Shown here: positions 1 through 9,246 of the stretch, piece by piece
Layout of the letters: each line of letters begins with the position of its first letter
Numbering within the stretch: position 1 is the stretch's first letter
Assembly: GCA_013416795.1 (NCBI GenBank)
Contig: RQSC01000012.1
Location: 63,561 to 97,666, forward strand
Reading direction: 5' to 3'
From: Prasinococcaceae sp. CCMP 1430
Lineage: Eukaryota; Prasinodermophyta; Palmophyllophyceae; Prasinococcales; Prasinococcaceae
Length of the DNA: 34,106 nucleotides
Notes under the pieces: model-generated
The model's database searches: none
Told to the model about the DNA's origin: nothing
The model's input: only the letters and a program-made list of their open reading frames with translations
Program-made: the position numbers and the translations under genes

Positions 1-507
1 GCGCGCGCGGCGCCCCGCACACGCGCGCCGCGACGCGCGCGCCCCCCGTCTGATCGCAATTCATTTTGATCTATTTTACGGACGAGAGTGCTCCGAAACG
101 CGCGCTCCGGCGCCCCGCCGAGGAGGGCGCCCGGCGCTGCGAACCGTGCCTTTTTGAGGTTTGGTTTCGATCATAGGGTTCACATGTTAATTCGGGCGTA
201 GGTGGGAATGCACGCGGTTTGGTGTGGGGCGACGCCGCTGCCGTCCCGCGGGGCGGGCGAGGGCGGGTCGGGGTTGGCGAGGATCGATCGGCGCGGCGCG
301 CGCGCCCCTGCCGCAGCGGAGCTCGCACTCTGCATCCCTCTGTTTGTTTGTCTGTCTTGTCGGGCCGGCCGCGGCCGTGGCGCGGTGAGGGCCAGCGAGA
401 ATGGGTCGGTCGGCGCTCCACCCCACACACCTGCCTGCCTGCTGCTGCGCCCGGCGGCCGCCTCTGCCTCTGCCTCTGTCTGTCTGTCTGTCTGTCTGTC
501 TGGCTGG

Positions 508-602
<95 letters not shown>

Positions 603-1153
603 TCTGGCCCTCTGCCGGCCGGGCTGGCTGGCTCTGGCTGGCTGCGGCGGGGCCGCGGCTGCAGCTGGCTGGGCGAGCCGGGGCCCGCCACGCGGGCAGC
701 GCGCGCAGCCGCCGCGGCGCGCGCGGCATCGCGCGCTGGCCTCAAAAACAGAAAAAAAAAATCGGCTAGAGGCCGGCGGCGATCCCGGCAACCGGCAGGT
801 ACGTACCCGACCGCAGTCCATACGAATTCGATGAAGGCAATTCGGACACTGCCCCGGCCTTGTGTCTTTTTTGTGCTTCACCAGCCAGAAGCTGCTGCAC
901 TTTGCTTTGCTGCATCCCGGGGCTAGCTAGCTGGCCATGGCTGGCTGGCTTGGCCGGCTGGGGCTTTCTTCGTGTGTTTTGATTGATGATACATTGATGT
1001 TGATGGCGTTTTCGCGCGCTTCATCGCCGGCGGACGGGCTCCGAGAGGGCAGCGGGCGGAGGCGCGCACGACCTAGAGCTATTTCCCATTTCCATTTCAC
1101 CATGTAGCTTGCTCTTGCCGAATTTGAACGCGGGAAATTGGGGGGACGTGCTG
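1..1153. other. Gene-free, repeat-rich left end
   Basis: I see no supportable gene here. The stretch is very GC-rich and holds tetranucleotide repeats at about 476-602 (separate entry). Two AT-richer islands stand out: about 140-215, which contains AGGGTTCACATG, and about 820-1000, which contains T-runs. The second lies just upstream of the epimerase gene and is its likely promoter/5' UTR. Long open frames on both strands are low-complexity readings of CTGT/ACAG repeats and of GC-rich DNA without stops. Confidence 0.6.
476..602. repeat. Compound tetranucleotide repeat with inverted halves
   Basis: A (TGTC)n tract of about 25 nt is followed, after a short TGGCTGG spacer, by about 55 nt of (ACAG)n and then by about 38 nt of (GCTG)n. 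TGTC and GACA are reverse complements, so the first two tracts can pair into a long hairpin. Seen directly in the sequence. Confidence 0.95.
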
Positions 1154-2502
1154 ATGATATGTACAATTGGGGGTGTATCAGCGCGGAAAACGCGGGGATT
1201 GCGATGTTTTGGTGGGGCGTTTGGGGAATTTGGCGTGGGTGTGTGTCCGCTGGAGGTGTCGCGGGGGCGCGCGCCGGGCAGCCGGCCGAAGGTGTGCGTG
1301 ACGGGGGCGACGGGGTTCGTGGGCACGAGGCTCGTGGGTGAGTGAGCAGGGGGCTGGGGATGGCGCGGCAGTCGAATCGCGCTGGCGCAGCACCGACATG
1401 GCGCGCATGCGAAGGCGTGCGGGCGCGCGAGCACACGTATCGCAAATGCGCCAAGCGAGCTGACGCAACGGCGCGCTCTCGCGCGCGGCTCCGTGCACTC
1501 CTGATTGATGCGCGTGCTTTTACTGCGCCCGCAACTTGCCGCCCAGACGCACTCGAGGCCGCGGGCTACGATGTGGTCGCGCTCACACGCGACCCACTGC
1601 GCGCGCGCCGAGTCCTGCCGCCAACGGTGTCCGCAGCGGCGCCCGAGGGGTGGCGCGCCGCGATGCGCGGGGCCGCGGCCGTCATCAATCTCGCCGGCGA
1701 GCCCATCAGCACGCGCTGGTCGGACTCCATTAAGCGCGAGATCAAGGTGCGCTCGTGCCTGAGGCGCGCCACGACCTGGCCCAGAAGAGTGCCCTCTTAC
1801 ACCCTGTGCTGACTGTCGTACTGCGCATCTGCGCGCGCTTGTCACGCGCAGGGGAGCCGGCTGCGCGCCACGCGTCGAGTGGTCGATGCGATTGCTGACC
1901 TCGGCGATGATGCACCGAAGGTGCTTGTGAGCGCATCGGCGATTGGATACTACGGCACGAGTGACGACGCGGCGGGGTTCGCGGAGGGGAGTGCTGCGGG
2001 GCAGGACTACCTGGCGGAGGTGTGCCAGGAGTGGGAGGCAGCGGCCTCGAGAGCGCGCTGCGAGCGTACATGCGTGGTGCGTGTGGGTGTAGTCCTCGAC
2101 TCTGGCGGCGGTGCGCTCGCCAAGATGATGCCCGTGTTCCAGCTTGGCGCTGGCGGGCCACTCGGCAAGGGCACCCAGTGGTTCTCGTGGGTGCACAGGG
2201 ATGACCTGTGCGCGATGCTCGTCGAGGCCGTGCGCAACCCATCGTACGAGGGTGTATACAACGCCACGGCGCCGTCTCCTGTGCGCATGGGTGAGCTCTG
2301 TGAGGCGCTCGGGCGTGCCACCGGCAGGCCCAACTGGCTGCCGGTGCCATCCTTCGCTGTGGAGGCGCTGCTGGGCGAGGGGGCCACGGTCGTGCTCGAG
2401 GGGCAAAGGGTACTGCCAGCCCGCGCCATGGAGGCGGGTTTCCAGTTCAAGTATCCGGACATTGACGGCTGTCTGGAAGCCATCACAGAAAAGGGCATCT
2501 GA
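1154..2502 (+). CDS. SDR39U1: SDR39U1/GC1-like NAD(P)-binding epimerase-family protein
   Basis: Three exons are read: 1154-1337, 1547-1746 and 1852-2502, giving 344 residues. Splice phases agree (1, then 0) and donors are GTGAGT and GTGCGC. The Rossmann motif VTGATGFVGTRLV ends exon 1 and continues as DALEAAGYDVVALTRD in exon 2. The family motifs NLAGEPI, SASAIGYYG, RVGVVLDSGGGALAKM and WVHRDD follow in order. This is the TIGR01777 extended SDR family (bacterial YfcH, plant chloroplast GC1, human SDR39U1), whose substrate is not established. The start ATG at 1154 is the first in-frame ATG and leaves about 45 residues before the Rossmann fold, long enough for an organelle transit peptide; plastid targeting is inference. 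Its 3' end faces the amine oxidase gene 160 bp away. Confidence 0.93.
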
Positions 2503-2587
2503 AGCCTTGCGTGGACGGACGAACACCAGTTCGCCTCTCCCGAGGCTCTGCCTACGCCTCGAGCCAGGGTAACACAGCGTGCGAGAT

Positions 2588-2606
2588 TGACGGCAATATG
2601 TTTATT
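2588..2606. terminator. Candidate 3'-end signals between convergent genes
   Basis: On the minus strand AATAAA (2606 down to 2601) lies 57 nt past the amine oxidase stop and could be its poly(A) signal. On the plus strand TGACGGCAAT (2588-2597) lies 86 nt past the epimerase stop. The same ten bases recur 62 nt past the SPT4 stop. The functional reading is inference. Confidence 0.3.
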
Positions 2607-2662
2607 AGAGTGCGCGCGCAGCGTACTTATGCGGTTGTGCTGGCCGTCGAGCGCGTGCGCGT

Positions 2663-4075
2663 TCACAGCAACGGTCGCGGTGGCGCGCGCGCAAGCAGGC
2701 ACTCGGCAGCCGCTCGGTGGCCGGTCTCTATGGCTGCCTGCATGCACGGGTTCGCGTTGGCGTTGGTCGCCTCGCCTGCGTAGAAAATGCGGCGTCCATG
2801 CGAGGGCATCGCCAGCGCGGCCCGCGCGCCGGCGGCGTGTGCGCTCGGGTACGTGTATGCGCCGCGCACCCACTTTGCCCCCGACCAGTCCTCAACGTGC
2901 GTCGCGCGTAGCCTGTCGCTGGCGGGCGTCCGACTCCTGCGGTAGCCCGGCGCGCCGGGCATCTCGGCAAACATTTCGTCGAGCTGCGCGATGGTGCGCC
3001 GCACAATCTCGTCGCGCGTCAGCACCTTGGCCTGATCGGCAGCCTTGCCCGCCAAAAAGGCGGTGATGACGTGCTCACCGCTCGCGCTCGCCTCGCAATC
3101 GGTTGTGCGTGTGTGAGGCGTCACCCAGAACTCGGGCACGAAAGCCCCGGGGCAGATGACGTCGAAAAAGCCCTCCGGCCACACGCGCTCGCTAAACACG
3201 CAGAAGACCTTGATGGCATTGCCCATGCCCACGCGCACGAGCGCGTCGCGCTTGTGCGCCGGCAGCGGCGGAGAGAAGCGCGGAGTGCCTTCCTGCAACA
3301 TTGCATGAGGCACCGTCACCACGCAGTGCCTGCAACGCAAGAAGCCCGCGCCGTCCCTACCAACGCCCAGCTGCTGCGCGCGCGTTCGCACGACGACATG
3401 GTCGCTGCCCTGGCTCGCGACGATCTCCTCAACGGCCGTGTTGAGGCGCAGGTCGAGACCCTCCGCCATCCTGTCCACGAGCACGCCCAGCGACTCCTCA
3501 ACCACGAGGTAGCTCTCGTCGTAGCTCCAGTGACGCGCCTCCTCGGTGATCTCAAACACGCCCATCCGATCGAGGCTGGTACCAAAATCGTTGGCATATG
3601 CCGCCTCAGCAACGTCCACGACCTCGCGCGGTTCGCTAGTCGCGGCGAGGTGCTCCGCAATGGTGCGGTCGGCCGCACTGGTCTCGCCGACCATACGCTC
3701 GAAGATGTCGTCGGCTCGCGCCACGGAAGGGTCGCTCTCCGGATCGTCAACCCAGCGCTTGCCGACCGGCCGGCGAGCGAACCAGAACTTGTCGGGCCAC
3801 GCGTGCTCGCGCGTCTTCAGGCCGAACTCGTCGAGCAGTGCCTTGAGCACGGACCGCGAGCCGCCGTGGACGAACTCGGGCCCCGCCTCCAGCGGCCATG
3901 GCGCGAGCCCGCCGCGCACCTGGCGCACGCGGCCGCCGGGTGCACCGCCCGCCTCGACGAGCGCGACACGCGCCACGCCCGCGCGCACGAGCGAGCGTGC
4001 CGCTGTCAGGCCCGCCAGACCTGCGCCCACCACTACCACGTCAACCACCTCCTCCCGCCCGCCAGCTGCCGCCAT
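2663..4075 (-). CDS. FAD-dependent amine oxidase (polyamine oxidase/LSD-like)
   Basis: This is a single-exon gene of 470 residues. The first ATG is at 4075; an upstream GTG at 4093 is in frame but is not a normal eukaryotic start. The N terminus carries the dinucleotide-binding motif VVVVGAGLAGLTAARSL (about residues 13-29), the acidic strand end VEAGGAPGGRV, and then GPEFVHG. The C terminus carries YAGEATNANANPCMQAAIETG, the second FAD-contacting region of flavin amine oxidases. Length and motif order fit polyamine/monoamine oxidases and the catalytic part of LSD1, which oxidise amines to an aldehyde or imine with release of H2O2. There is no SWIRM domain or tower insertion, so a histone demethylase role is unlikely. 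The substrate cannot be told. The gene is convergent with the epimerase and divergent from the acidic-protein gene. Confidence 0.9.
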   Translation of the reverse strand: MAAAGGREEVVDVVVVGAGLAGLTAARSLVRAGVARVALVEAGGAPGGRVRQVRGGLAPWPLEAGPEFVHGGSRSVLKALLDEFGLKTREHAWPDKFWFARRPVGKRWVDDPESDPSVARADDIFERMVGETSAADRTIAEHLAATSEPREVVDVAEAAYANDFGTSLDRMGVFEITEEARHWSYDESYLVVEESLGVLVDRMAEGLDLRLNTAVEEIVASQGSDHVVVRTRAQQLGVGRDGAGFLRCRHCVVTVPHAMLQEGTPRFSPPLPAHKRDALVRVGMGNAIKVFCVFSERVWPEGFFDVICPGAFVPEFWVTPHTRTTDCEASASGEHVITAFLAGKAADQAKVLTRDEIVRRTIAQLDEMFAEMPGAPGYRRSRTPASDRLRATHVEDWSGAKWVRGAYTYPSAHAAGARAALAMPSHGRRIFYAGEATNANANPCMQAAIETGHRAAAECLLARAPPRPLL

Positions 4076-4791
4076 CGGCCGCCCTTTCCCCACCTACCCA
4101 CCCACCCTCGCCGCTGCCCGTCGTGTGGCGCGGCGGCCGGCGGCTGCCGGGCTGCAACCCAATCTGAACCCTCTTCAGTGCAGAATGTTAGCAGAAATCA
4201 GGGATCTGATATACCATCATGGTAAGAATCAATTCTCGGAGATGGGACTAACCCAAATCCTAACCCCAACCCTACGTACTACCAAGTGGTACATGCGCGG
4301 CGGTGCTTTCTGATATGGGCGTTGCGCTCGTGCATCGACGCCTGAGTGGCGTCTGAGTGGCGTCTGAGTGGCGGTATGGCCTCCATCAAAACGAAAGGAG
4401 CGCGACCAGACCAGACGGGGGCGGCCGCGGAGCAAACAGGCGCGGGCTGGTCGCTGCCCTTCGCGCCGAGCCCCATCGGGAGGTCCCGGGGGGGCAGCGC
4501 GGCCTCCCGGGCTCGCTCGGGCCTGTCCGAGCGGCGGCGTGCACGTGCGCGCGCGCGCACGCGCACACGTGCGCGAGTGTGGTTGGGCGGGGTAGGGACG
4601 AAGCGGCGGCTGGGCGGCGCGCCACCGGGGGAAAGCAAAGTGGGGGGCGGCAAGGGAGGGAGAGGGAGGGACGTGGGGAAGGGGAGGAGAGCGAGAGGGA
4701 CGGCCGCGCCTCGAACGCGCTGGTGGTTTGATCCCGCCCGCGTCGTGTTTTGCTCGCCCTGTCCTCTGGCCCGTTCGCACAGTCGCTGGTG
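4076..4791. promoter_or_regulatory. Divergent promoter region, amine oxidase / acidic protein
   Basis: A gap of about 716 bp between two gene starts, with no convincing gene. It contains an AT-richer island at about 4155-4320 with CTGAACCCTCTTCAG, a TATACCATCATGG stretch and the telomere-like string ATCCTAACCCCAACCC. A direct repeat of GAGTGGCGTCT occurs near 4340-4370, and a purine-rich block (GGGAGGGAGAGGGAGGG) near 4650-4700. Promoter function is inferred from position only. Confidence 0.4.
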
Positions 4792-5631
4792 ATGGTGGCC
4801 GCGGCGAAGGCTCAAGCGGCTCCTGCCGTGAGAGTGAAGGAAGAGGACGCAGATGGCTCGGGGGCCAGCGGTAAGCGGCAGCAAGAAAACGGAGGCAGCG
4901 ACCACATCGATCTCAGCGGCGACGCCCAGGGAACAAGCGGATCAGAGGGGGAAGATCGGAGCGAGTCGGAGAGCGAGGAGGAGGAGTCCGACATCACGAT
5001 GAAAAATGTGGATGTGTGGCTCGAGGATCGCGCGGGGGTTGCACAGCTGTGGCGATACAGCGGCTTCTACCTCACGAGGCGCCTCGCCGAGGAGAAAGGC
5101 GTGAATGGCGTGGTGATTGCAGCAGGGTTTAGTGAAGGACTGCTCAATGGACCCATCGCGTCACAGCACGCAGCGAGGCGGCCACTCCCCAAGGAAATCG
5201 AGGACTACGGTGAAGCAGCTGAGGACTCGCCCTTCCCAGATGTGCTGTGGCAGTCATGGCACGAAAGCGCCAATGGCAAGCGGAGCTCTGCGGCCCCGGT
5301 TGTAGTGAGGAAACCTGCCAAGGTGGCACGAGCGGGGGATGCTGGCCTGGCACGCCTCGACGCGCTTGAGGAGGAGGAGGAGGCTGCGGGCGATCCTGAT
5401 GCCGACGACGCTGACCCATCCGCCAAGCCAGACGCGGCTGGCGCCACGGGCGCAAGCGGCGGCGCCGCCACTGACGCCGTTGATACCAACCCATACATGG
5501 GCGTGCAGGACGAGGTTGAGGATGATGAGGACGATTGGGCGATGGGAGAAGATGACCTCGTGCATGAACAGTACGACGACGACGACGACGGGGCGCTGTC
5601 TGACGACGGCGACGACGGAGCGGTCTTCTAA
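4792..5631 (+). CDS. Acidic protein of unknown function
   Basis: Single exon of 279 residues from the first ATG at 4792; an earlier TTG is not a credible start. I do not recognise the family. Residues about 1-75 are charged and low-complexity, rich in Asp, Glu, Ser and Gly. A more structured stretch of about 100 residues follows, with NVDVWLEDRAGVAQLWRYSG and later PFPDVLWQSWHESANG. The C-terminal 100 residues are again extremely acidic, with runs of Asp and Glu including YDDDDDGALSDDGDDG at the end. Such tails are common in histone-binding, ribosome-biogenesis and transcription-associated proteins, but no function can be assigned. The coding call rests on a long ATG-initiated frame with sensible composition. 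It ends 105 bp from the stop of the convergent bin3 gene. Confidence 0.75.
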   Translation: MVAAAKAQAAPAVRVKEEDADGSGASGKRQQENGGSDHIDLSGDAQGTSGSEGEDRSESESEEEESDITMKNVDVWLEDRAGVAQLWRYSGFYLTRRLAEEKGVNGVVIAAGFSEGLLNGPIASQHAARRPLPKEIEDYGEAAEDSPFPDVLWQSWHESANGKRSSAAPVVVRKPAKVARAGDAGLARLDALEEEEEAAGDPDADDADPSAKPDAAGATGASGGAATDAVDTNPYMGVQDEVEDDEDDWAMGEDDLVHEQYDDDDDGALSDDGDDGAVF

Positions 5632-5736
5632 CATGGGCACCCTCTGTATATCGTGGTGTCACGAATACATGTGAGTCGTCCGCTGCTGCGTGGCCACCAA
5701 GCGCATGTGTCGCACGGCAGATGTGCAAAAGCTTTC

Positions 5737-7464
5737 TTACGATGCTCGCCAGGCCTTGCTCCTGGCTGTGCGCTCGCCACCACCGCCTTCACCCCTGTAA
5801 ACCGCGCGCGGAACCATGGCCATTTGCACCTGCATGCTCTCGCGAGACGGCTTGATGGACTTGGTACAGAGTAGAAGTGGGCGGCTCGCGAACCCTCCCA
5901 CGGAGTTTCCGTCGCCGTCGCCAGCCTCTGGGGGTGCCAGCTCTTCCACACGCTCGAAGCCGACCTCGTCACGGAGGTACGCTGCGAAGGCCTCGGGGCG
6001 AAGCTTGAGCCTGTCCCCACGAACCTTGTCGGTCGTCGTTGCGTAGATGTGATCTGTCAGGCGAAAATACTGCTGGTACGACTTCCAGGGTTGCGGCTCG
6101 AGCACAAAAAGCCCGCCTGGCGTCAGCGTGTCGTGCACCTTACGAAAGAAATTCCTCATCGCGACGTCGCCGCCGTGGAGATGCAGCCACTTGGACACAC
6201 TCAGCGCGAGTACCACGTCCTGTGAACACGCCTCTGTGAGCGAAGTGGTAAAGTCCTCGTGGCGGAAATGCACTGCGCGTAGGGCGGCGAGTCTAGCATG
6301 CACACTAGTCGCCGTAGTGTCCATCGCGGCGCTCGACGCGCCACCGTGCTTCTGCGTCTGCTGTTTCCCGCCTCGTGATTGCGATTGCAGGTTCCTGTCT
6401 CCGTTCACCTCCTCCTCCTCCTCTTCCACCTGCTGGTGGTGGTGGTGGTGGTGGTGGTGGTGCTGCTGCTGCTGCTGCGGCGGCAGCGGCGGCGGCGAGC
6501 CCCCATACAGCTGGTTTGCCGCGGATGCATGGTTTTGCGTGCCTTGCAACGACGCCGAATCTCCGCCCACGTCGACCTGGCGCTGCGCGCCTGTGGACAC
6601 CTGGGCGCATGCAGATACGTGCGCCGCCTGATGCTGATCCGCTACCGCGCGCGCGGCCTCCTTCTTGAGAGTGTCACGTAGCTTGTTGATCGCGCCACGC
6701 CTGTTGCCGTACGCCTTCCGCACGAGCACCTCGTCGATGTCCACACCAAGCACTGCGGATGCACCTAGATCCGCAGCAACGCGAAGTGACACGAGCCCCT
6801 CGTTGCAACCCACGTCAAGCACGCGCCGGCCGCTGAACCACGCTGTGCTCAGCGACGAAAAACGAGGATCATCCGAGTTGCGACCAGCACGTAGACGATA
6901 CGAGTAATACCCCCGGTAGTTGCCGTAAATGGGCTTGTGTGCGGCGTCCCCTTTGCGCTTGCCATCGCCAACGCCACCTTTGGCGTCCGTGCCACCGCCG
7001 CCGTTGCCGTCGCCGCCCCCGCTGCAGTCGCTCACGGCGCTGCCCCCCTTGGCGCGCTTGTGAGTCTTATGGCCAGCCCCGGGGCCAACCCGGTTGCGCT
7101 TTTCGCTTCCTCCCCCTCGCTCACCCTGAGCATCTGAGCCTGCGAGCTGGCCGTCCATGTTGCACGCACCAGCGGCGCCTGCATCGACTTGGCCAACGTC
7201 TGAGCTTGCCTGCGCCGCGGCAGCCTCGAGTTGCCTGCGCTCCTTTCGCATGGCAATGCGCGCGCGGTCCCGCCTCTTTGCATCGGCAGCGCGCACTGCG
7301 TTGCGCTCTGCACGCTTCTGCCCTTGCCCGCTCCCGCGCCCCCTTCCGCGCCCGGCCCTGCGCCCGCGTCTGCCCCCGCAAGCTGGCTGGTCGCCGCCCG
7401 CCGGCTGCCCTGCCGGCGGCTGCTCGCTGCCAGGAGCTTGCCGCTCATCGGCCTCCTCTCCCAT
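5737..7464 (-). CDS. MEPCE: Bin3/MEPCE-type RNA 5'-phosphate methyltransferase
   Basis: Single exon of 575 residues from the ATG at 7464. Residues 1-175 are basic and low-complexity. The Bin3 domain begins with YGNYRGYYSYR (180-190), followed by DPRFSSL, the SAM motif VLDVGCNEG (215-223), GVDIDEVLVRKA, LSVSKWLHLHGGD (421-433) and FVLEPQPWKSY (453-463), ending with GFERVEEL and SRPLLLCTK. These are hallmark motifs of the family that puts a methyl group on the gamma (7SK, U6) or 5' phosphate of small RNAs, using SAM in the nucleus. An insertion of roughly 130 residues (about 265-395) splits the methyltransferase fold between the GVDIDE strand and HFRHEDF. It contains polyGln (330-334), polyHis (335-343) and polyGlu tracts. 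Whether the RNA substrate is 7SK-like is unknown. Confidence 0.93.
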   Translation of the reverse strand: MGEEADERQAPGSEQPPAGQPAGGDQPACGGRRGRRAGRGRGRGSGQGQKRAERNAVRAADAKRRDRARIAMRKERRQLEAAAAQASSDVGQVDAGAAGACNMDGQLAGSDAQGERGGGSEKRNRVGPGAGHKTHKRAKGGSAVSDCSGGGDGNGGGGTDAKGGVGDGKRKGDAAHKPIYGNYRGYYSYRLRAGRNSDDPRFSSLSTAWFSGRRVLDVGCNEGLVSLRVAADLGASAVLGVDIDEVLVRKAYGNRRGAINKLRDTLKKEAARAVADQHQAAHVSACAQVSTGAQRQVDVGGDSASLQGTQNHASAANQLYGGSPPPLPPQQQQQHHHHHHHHHQQVEEEEEEVNGDRNLQSQSRGGKQQTQKHGGASSAAMDTTATSVHARLAALRAVHFRHEDFTTSLTEACSQDVVLALSVSKWLHLHGGDVAMRNFFRKVHDTLTPGGLFVLEPQPWKSYQQYFRLTDHIYATTTDKVRGDRLKLRPEAFAAYLRDEVGFERVEELAPPEAGDGDGNSVGGFASRPLLLCTKSIKPSRESMQVQMAMVPRAVYRGEGGGGERTARSKAWRAS

Positions 7465-7704
7465 GGCCCTGCCGCCGATGGTGCCGTGGCAAGCGAGCGA
7501 GCGCCCCCGTTATCGCCCCGCTAGAGCCGCGCGGGGCTGGCAAGGGCGGGCAGGCGGGCGCCCGCGCCGCGCGCACCCTCTGGCAGCGCCGGTGCTCTGG
7601 TCTGCCGCTTGTCTCGGAGTTTTATGAGCGAGCCAGCCAGCCGATATGCCAAACAGCGCGCAGGCGGGTAGAGGCGCAACTGCGGGGGCGCTGCTGCGGC
7701 GCAG
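7465..7704. promoter_or_regulatory. Short divergent promoter, bin3 / CD2BP2-like
   Basis: Only 240 bp separate the two start codons, so both promoters must lie here or overlap the 5' ends. The DNA is GC-rich with one slightly AT-richer spot near 7618-7650. No recognisable TATA element is present. Promoter function is inferred from position. Confidence 0.4.
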
Positions 7705-9216
7705 ATGGATGGCACGGTGCCCCGCGCGCCCGTGGAGGACCGCAAGGGCAAGCGCAAGGTGCGCTTCAGCGATGAGGCCGGGGGGGCAACCGGTGGTGAC
7801 GATGGCGCGCCTTGCGATGATGACGCGCGGGTGAAGCGCGCGCGGAGGTACAACGCGGGCCTGCTCGCGGGCAGCGACGACGACGAGGAGTCAGTCCATG
7901 GCGGAGCTCACGAGCGCGTGCATGTGCGCGGCGCGGAGGGGGCAGGCGAGGAGGAAGGGCCCATCAAGTCACTCGACCCGGTGTTGGCGGCCGCGCGCCG
8001 CAGCTCTGCGCGTGCGGCGGCGCGCGATGGCGTAGGCGCCGAGACACTTGCGGCGGCTGCGCGCATCGCAGGCAGCACTGGCAGCGGTGGCGGCAGCGAT
8101 AGTGACGCCGAGGGAGCTGAGGAGGGCGGCGGTGCGAGCGATGACGAGGATGAGTTTGGCCGCTATAGAGGCGTTGGTGGCGTCGGTGGCGACGGGGACG
8201 TACCGCTTGAGCCGTTTAACCTCAAGCGCGAGCGCCAGCTCGGCACATTCGACGAGGACGGCAACTACACTGAGCGCCGCATCGACCGCGACGTCGAAGA
8301 TGCATGGCTGGACTCGGTGGAGATGGACGCCACCCTCAAGGAGCGCATGGCGGCCAAGGCGGCGCTGGCTGCCAAGACAGAGGCCGGCCGCGGCGCGGGC
8401 ACCAGCGAAGGCGGCGGAGGCAGCGACGAAGGCGAGGGACGGGAGCGCACCGAGGCTGAAGTCATCGCGCTTAAGCGTGCGCTGGTGGAACACATGCAAC
8501 CCGGGGAGAGTGTCACCAGCGCGCTCGCGCGGCTATCGGGGCAGCGCTCCGGGAAGGGGGCTCGCGGGGGCGCGAGCAAGAGCCGCTCGGCGCTCGAGCC
8601 CGCCGCCGCCGCCGCCGTCGCTGCTATCACGGAGGCGGCGTCAGCCCTCATGGACGGCGGTGACTTTGAAATCTACCAGGCGCGCAGCGAGGAGCTGCGG
8701 CAGCACGTAGAGGAGCACGAAAGAAAAGGCGCTGCGAGGAATGCGCTGCTGAATGACGCAAACAGTGACGCCGAGGACATGTTTGCGGACTCCGATGACG
8801 ATGCGAATAAAACCAAGTGCGCCAAGGAGGTGGCAAAGGACGAGAGCGCGGGGCAGCCCTCGCACGCGATGGCTGGGTACACATATGATCCCAGCAGCGG
8901 GTACTACGTGGATGCCTCGACGGGCACGTACTATGACACACGCAGCAAGCTCTTCTACTCCTCTGGCAACGGCAAGTGGTATTCACACGACGCGCAGAGG
9001 GGATACGTTGAGGCTGAGGCACCTTTGCATGCGCTGCAGCAGTCTGCCCCAGTGGCGCCTGCGGCGGCTGCGATGCCCGCACCCACTGCGGCCGAGCTCG
9101 AGTCCATGGGCGTGCGAGAGCTCAAGCAGCGGCTGCTGGCGGGCGGCGTGGACCCCAGTGGCTACGTTGAGAAGAGCGAGCTGCTGGCCGTGGCCAAGAA
9201 ACTCTGCGGCGTCTAG
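7705..9216 (+). CDS. CD2BP2: CD2BP2/Lin1-like U5 snRNP protein with OCRE and SAP-like C terminus
   Basis: Single exon of 503 residues from the ATG at 7705. The N-terminal half matches CD2BP2 (U5-52K, yeast Lin1/Snu40): a basic KGKRKVRFSD start, acidic patches, then the signature EPFNLKRERQLGTFDEDGNY (about 169-188) and DVEDAWLDSVE. QPGESVTSALARL and FEIYQARSEELRQHV follow, and DAEDMFADSDDD corresponds to the human DMFAEEE segment. Where the animal protein has its GYF domain, this one has tyrosine repeats GYTYDPSSGYYVDASTGTYY and onward (about 391-429), the OCRE pattern of RBM5/RBM10/AGGF1. The last 35 residues (GVRELKQRLLAGGVDPSGYV, then EKSELL) look SAP-like. It probably acts in U5 or U4/U6.U5 snRNP assembly in the nucleus. 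No GYF core (W-x-Y-x(6-11)-GPF) is visible. Confidence 0.88.
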   Translation: MDGTVPRAPVEDRKGKRKVRFSDEAGGATGGDDGAPCDDDARVKRARRYNAGLLAGSDDDEESVHGGAHERVHVRGAEGAGEEEGPIKSLDPVLAAARRSSARAAARDGVGAETLAAAARIAGSTGSGGGSDSDAEGAEEGGGASDDEDEFGRYRGVGGVGGDGDVPLEPFNLKRERQLGTFDEDGNYTERRIDRDVEDAWLDSVEMDATLKERMAAKAALAAKTEAGRGAGTSEGGGGSDEGEGRERTEAEVIALKRALVEHMQPGESVTSALARLSGQRSGKGARGGASKSRSALEPAAAAAVAAITEAASALMDGGDFEIYQARSEELRQHVEEHERKGAARNALLNDANSDAEDMFADSDDDANKTKCAKEVAKDESAGQPSHAMAGYTYDPSSGYYVDASTGTYYDTRSKLFYSSGNGKWYSHDAQRGYVEAEAPLHALQQSAPVAPAAAAMPAPTAAELESMGVRELKQRLLAGGVDPSGYVEKSELLAVAKKLCGV

Positions 9217-9246
9217 CTAGCGTCTAGCTTGCTCAAGAAGCGACGC

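Noticed and set aside
1021-2526. A 501-codon minus-strand frame over the epimerase gene
   Set aside because: It is the antisense shadow of a clearly conserved gene; its translation is Arg/His/Cys-rich with no motif.
4093-4093. GTG start for the amine oxidase giving six more residues
   Set aside because: Eukaryotic nuclear genes normally start at ATG and one is present 18 nt downstream at 4075.
4687-4740. GGTTTGATCCC resembling a tRNA B box
   Set aside because: No A box, acceptor stem or cloverleaf can be folded around it.
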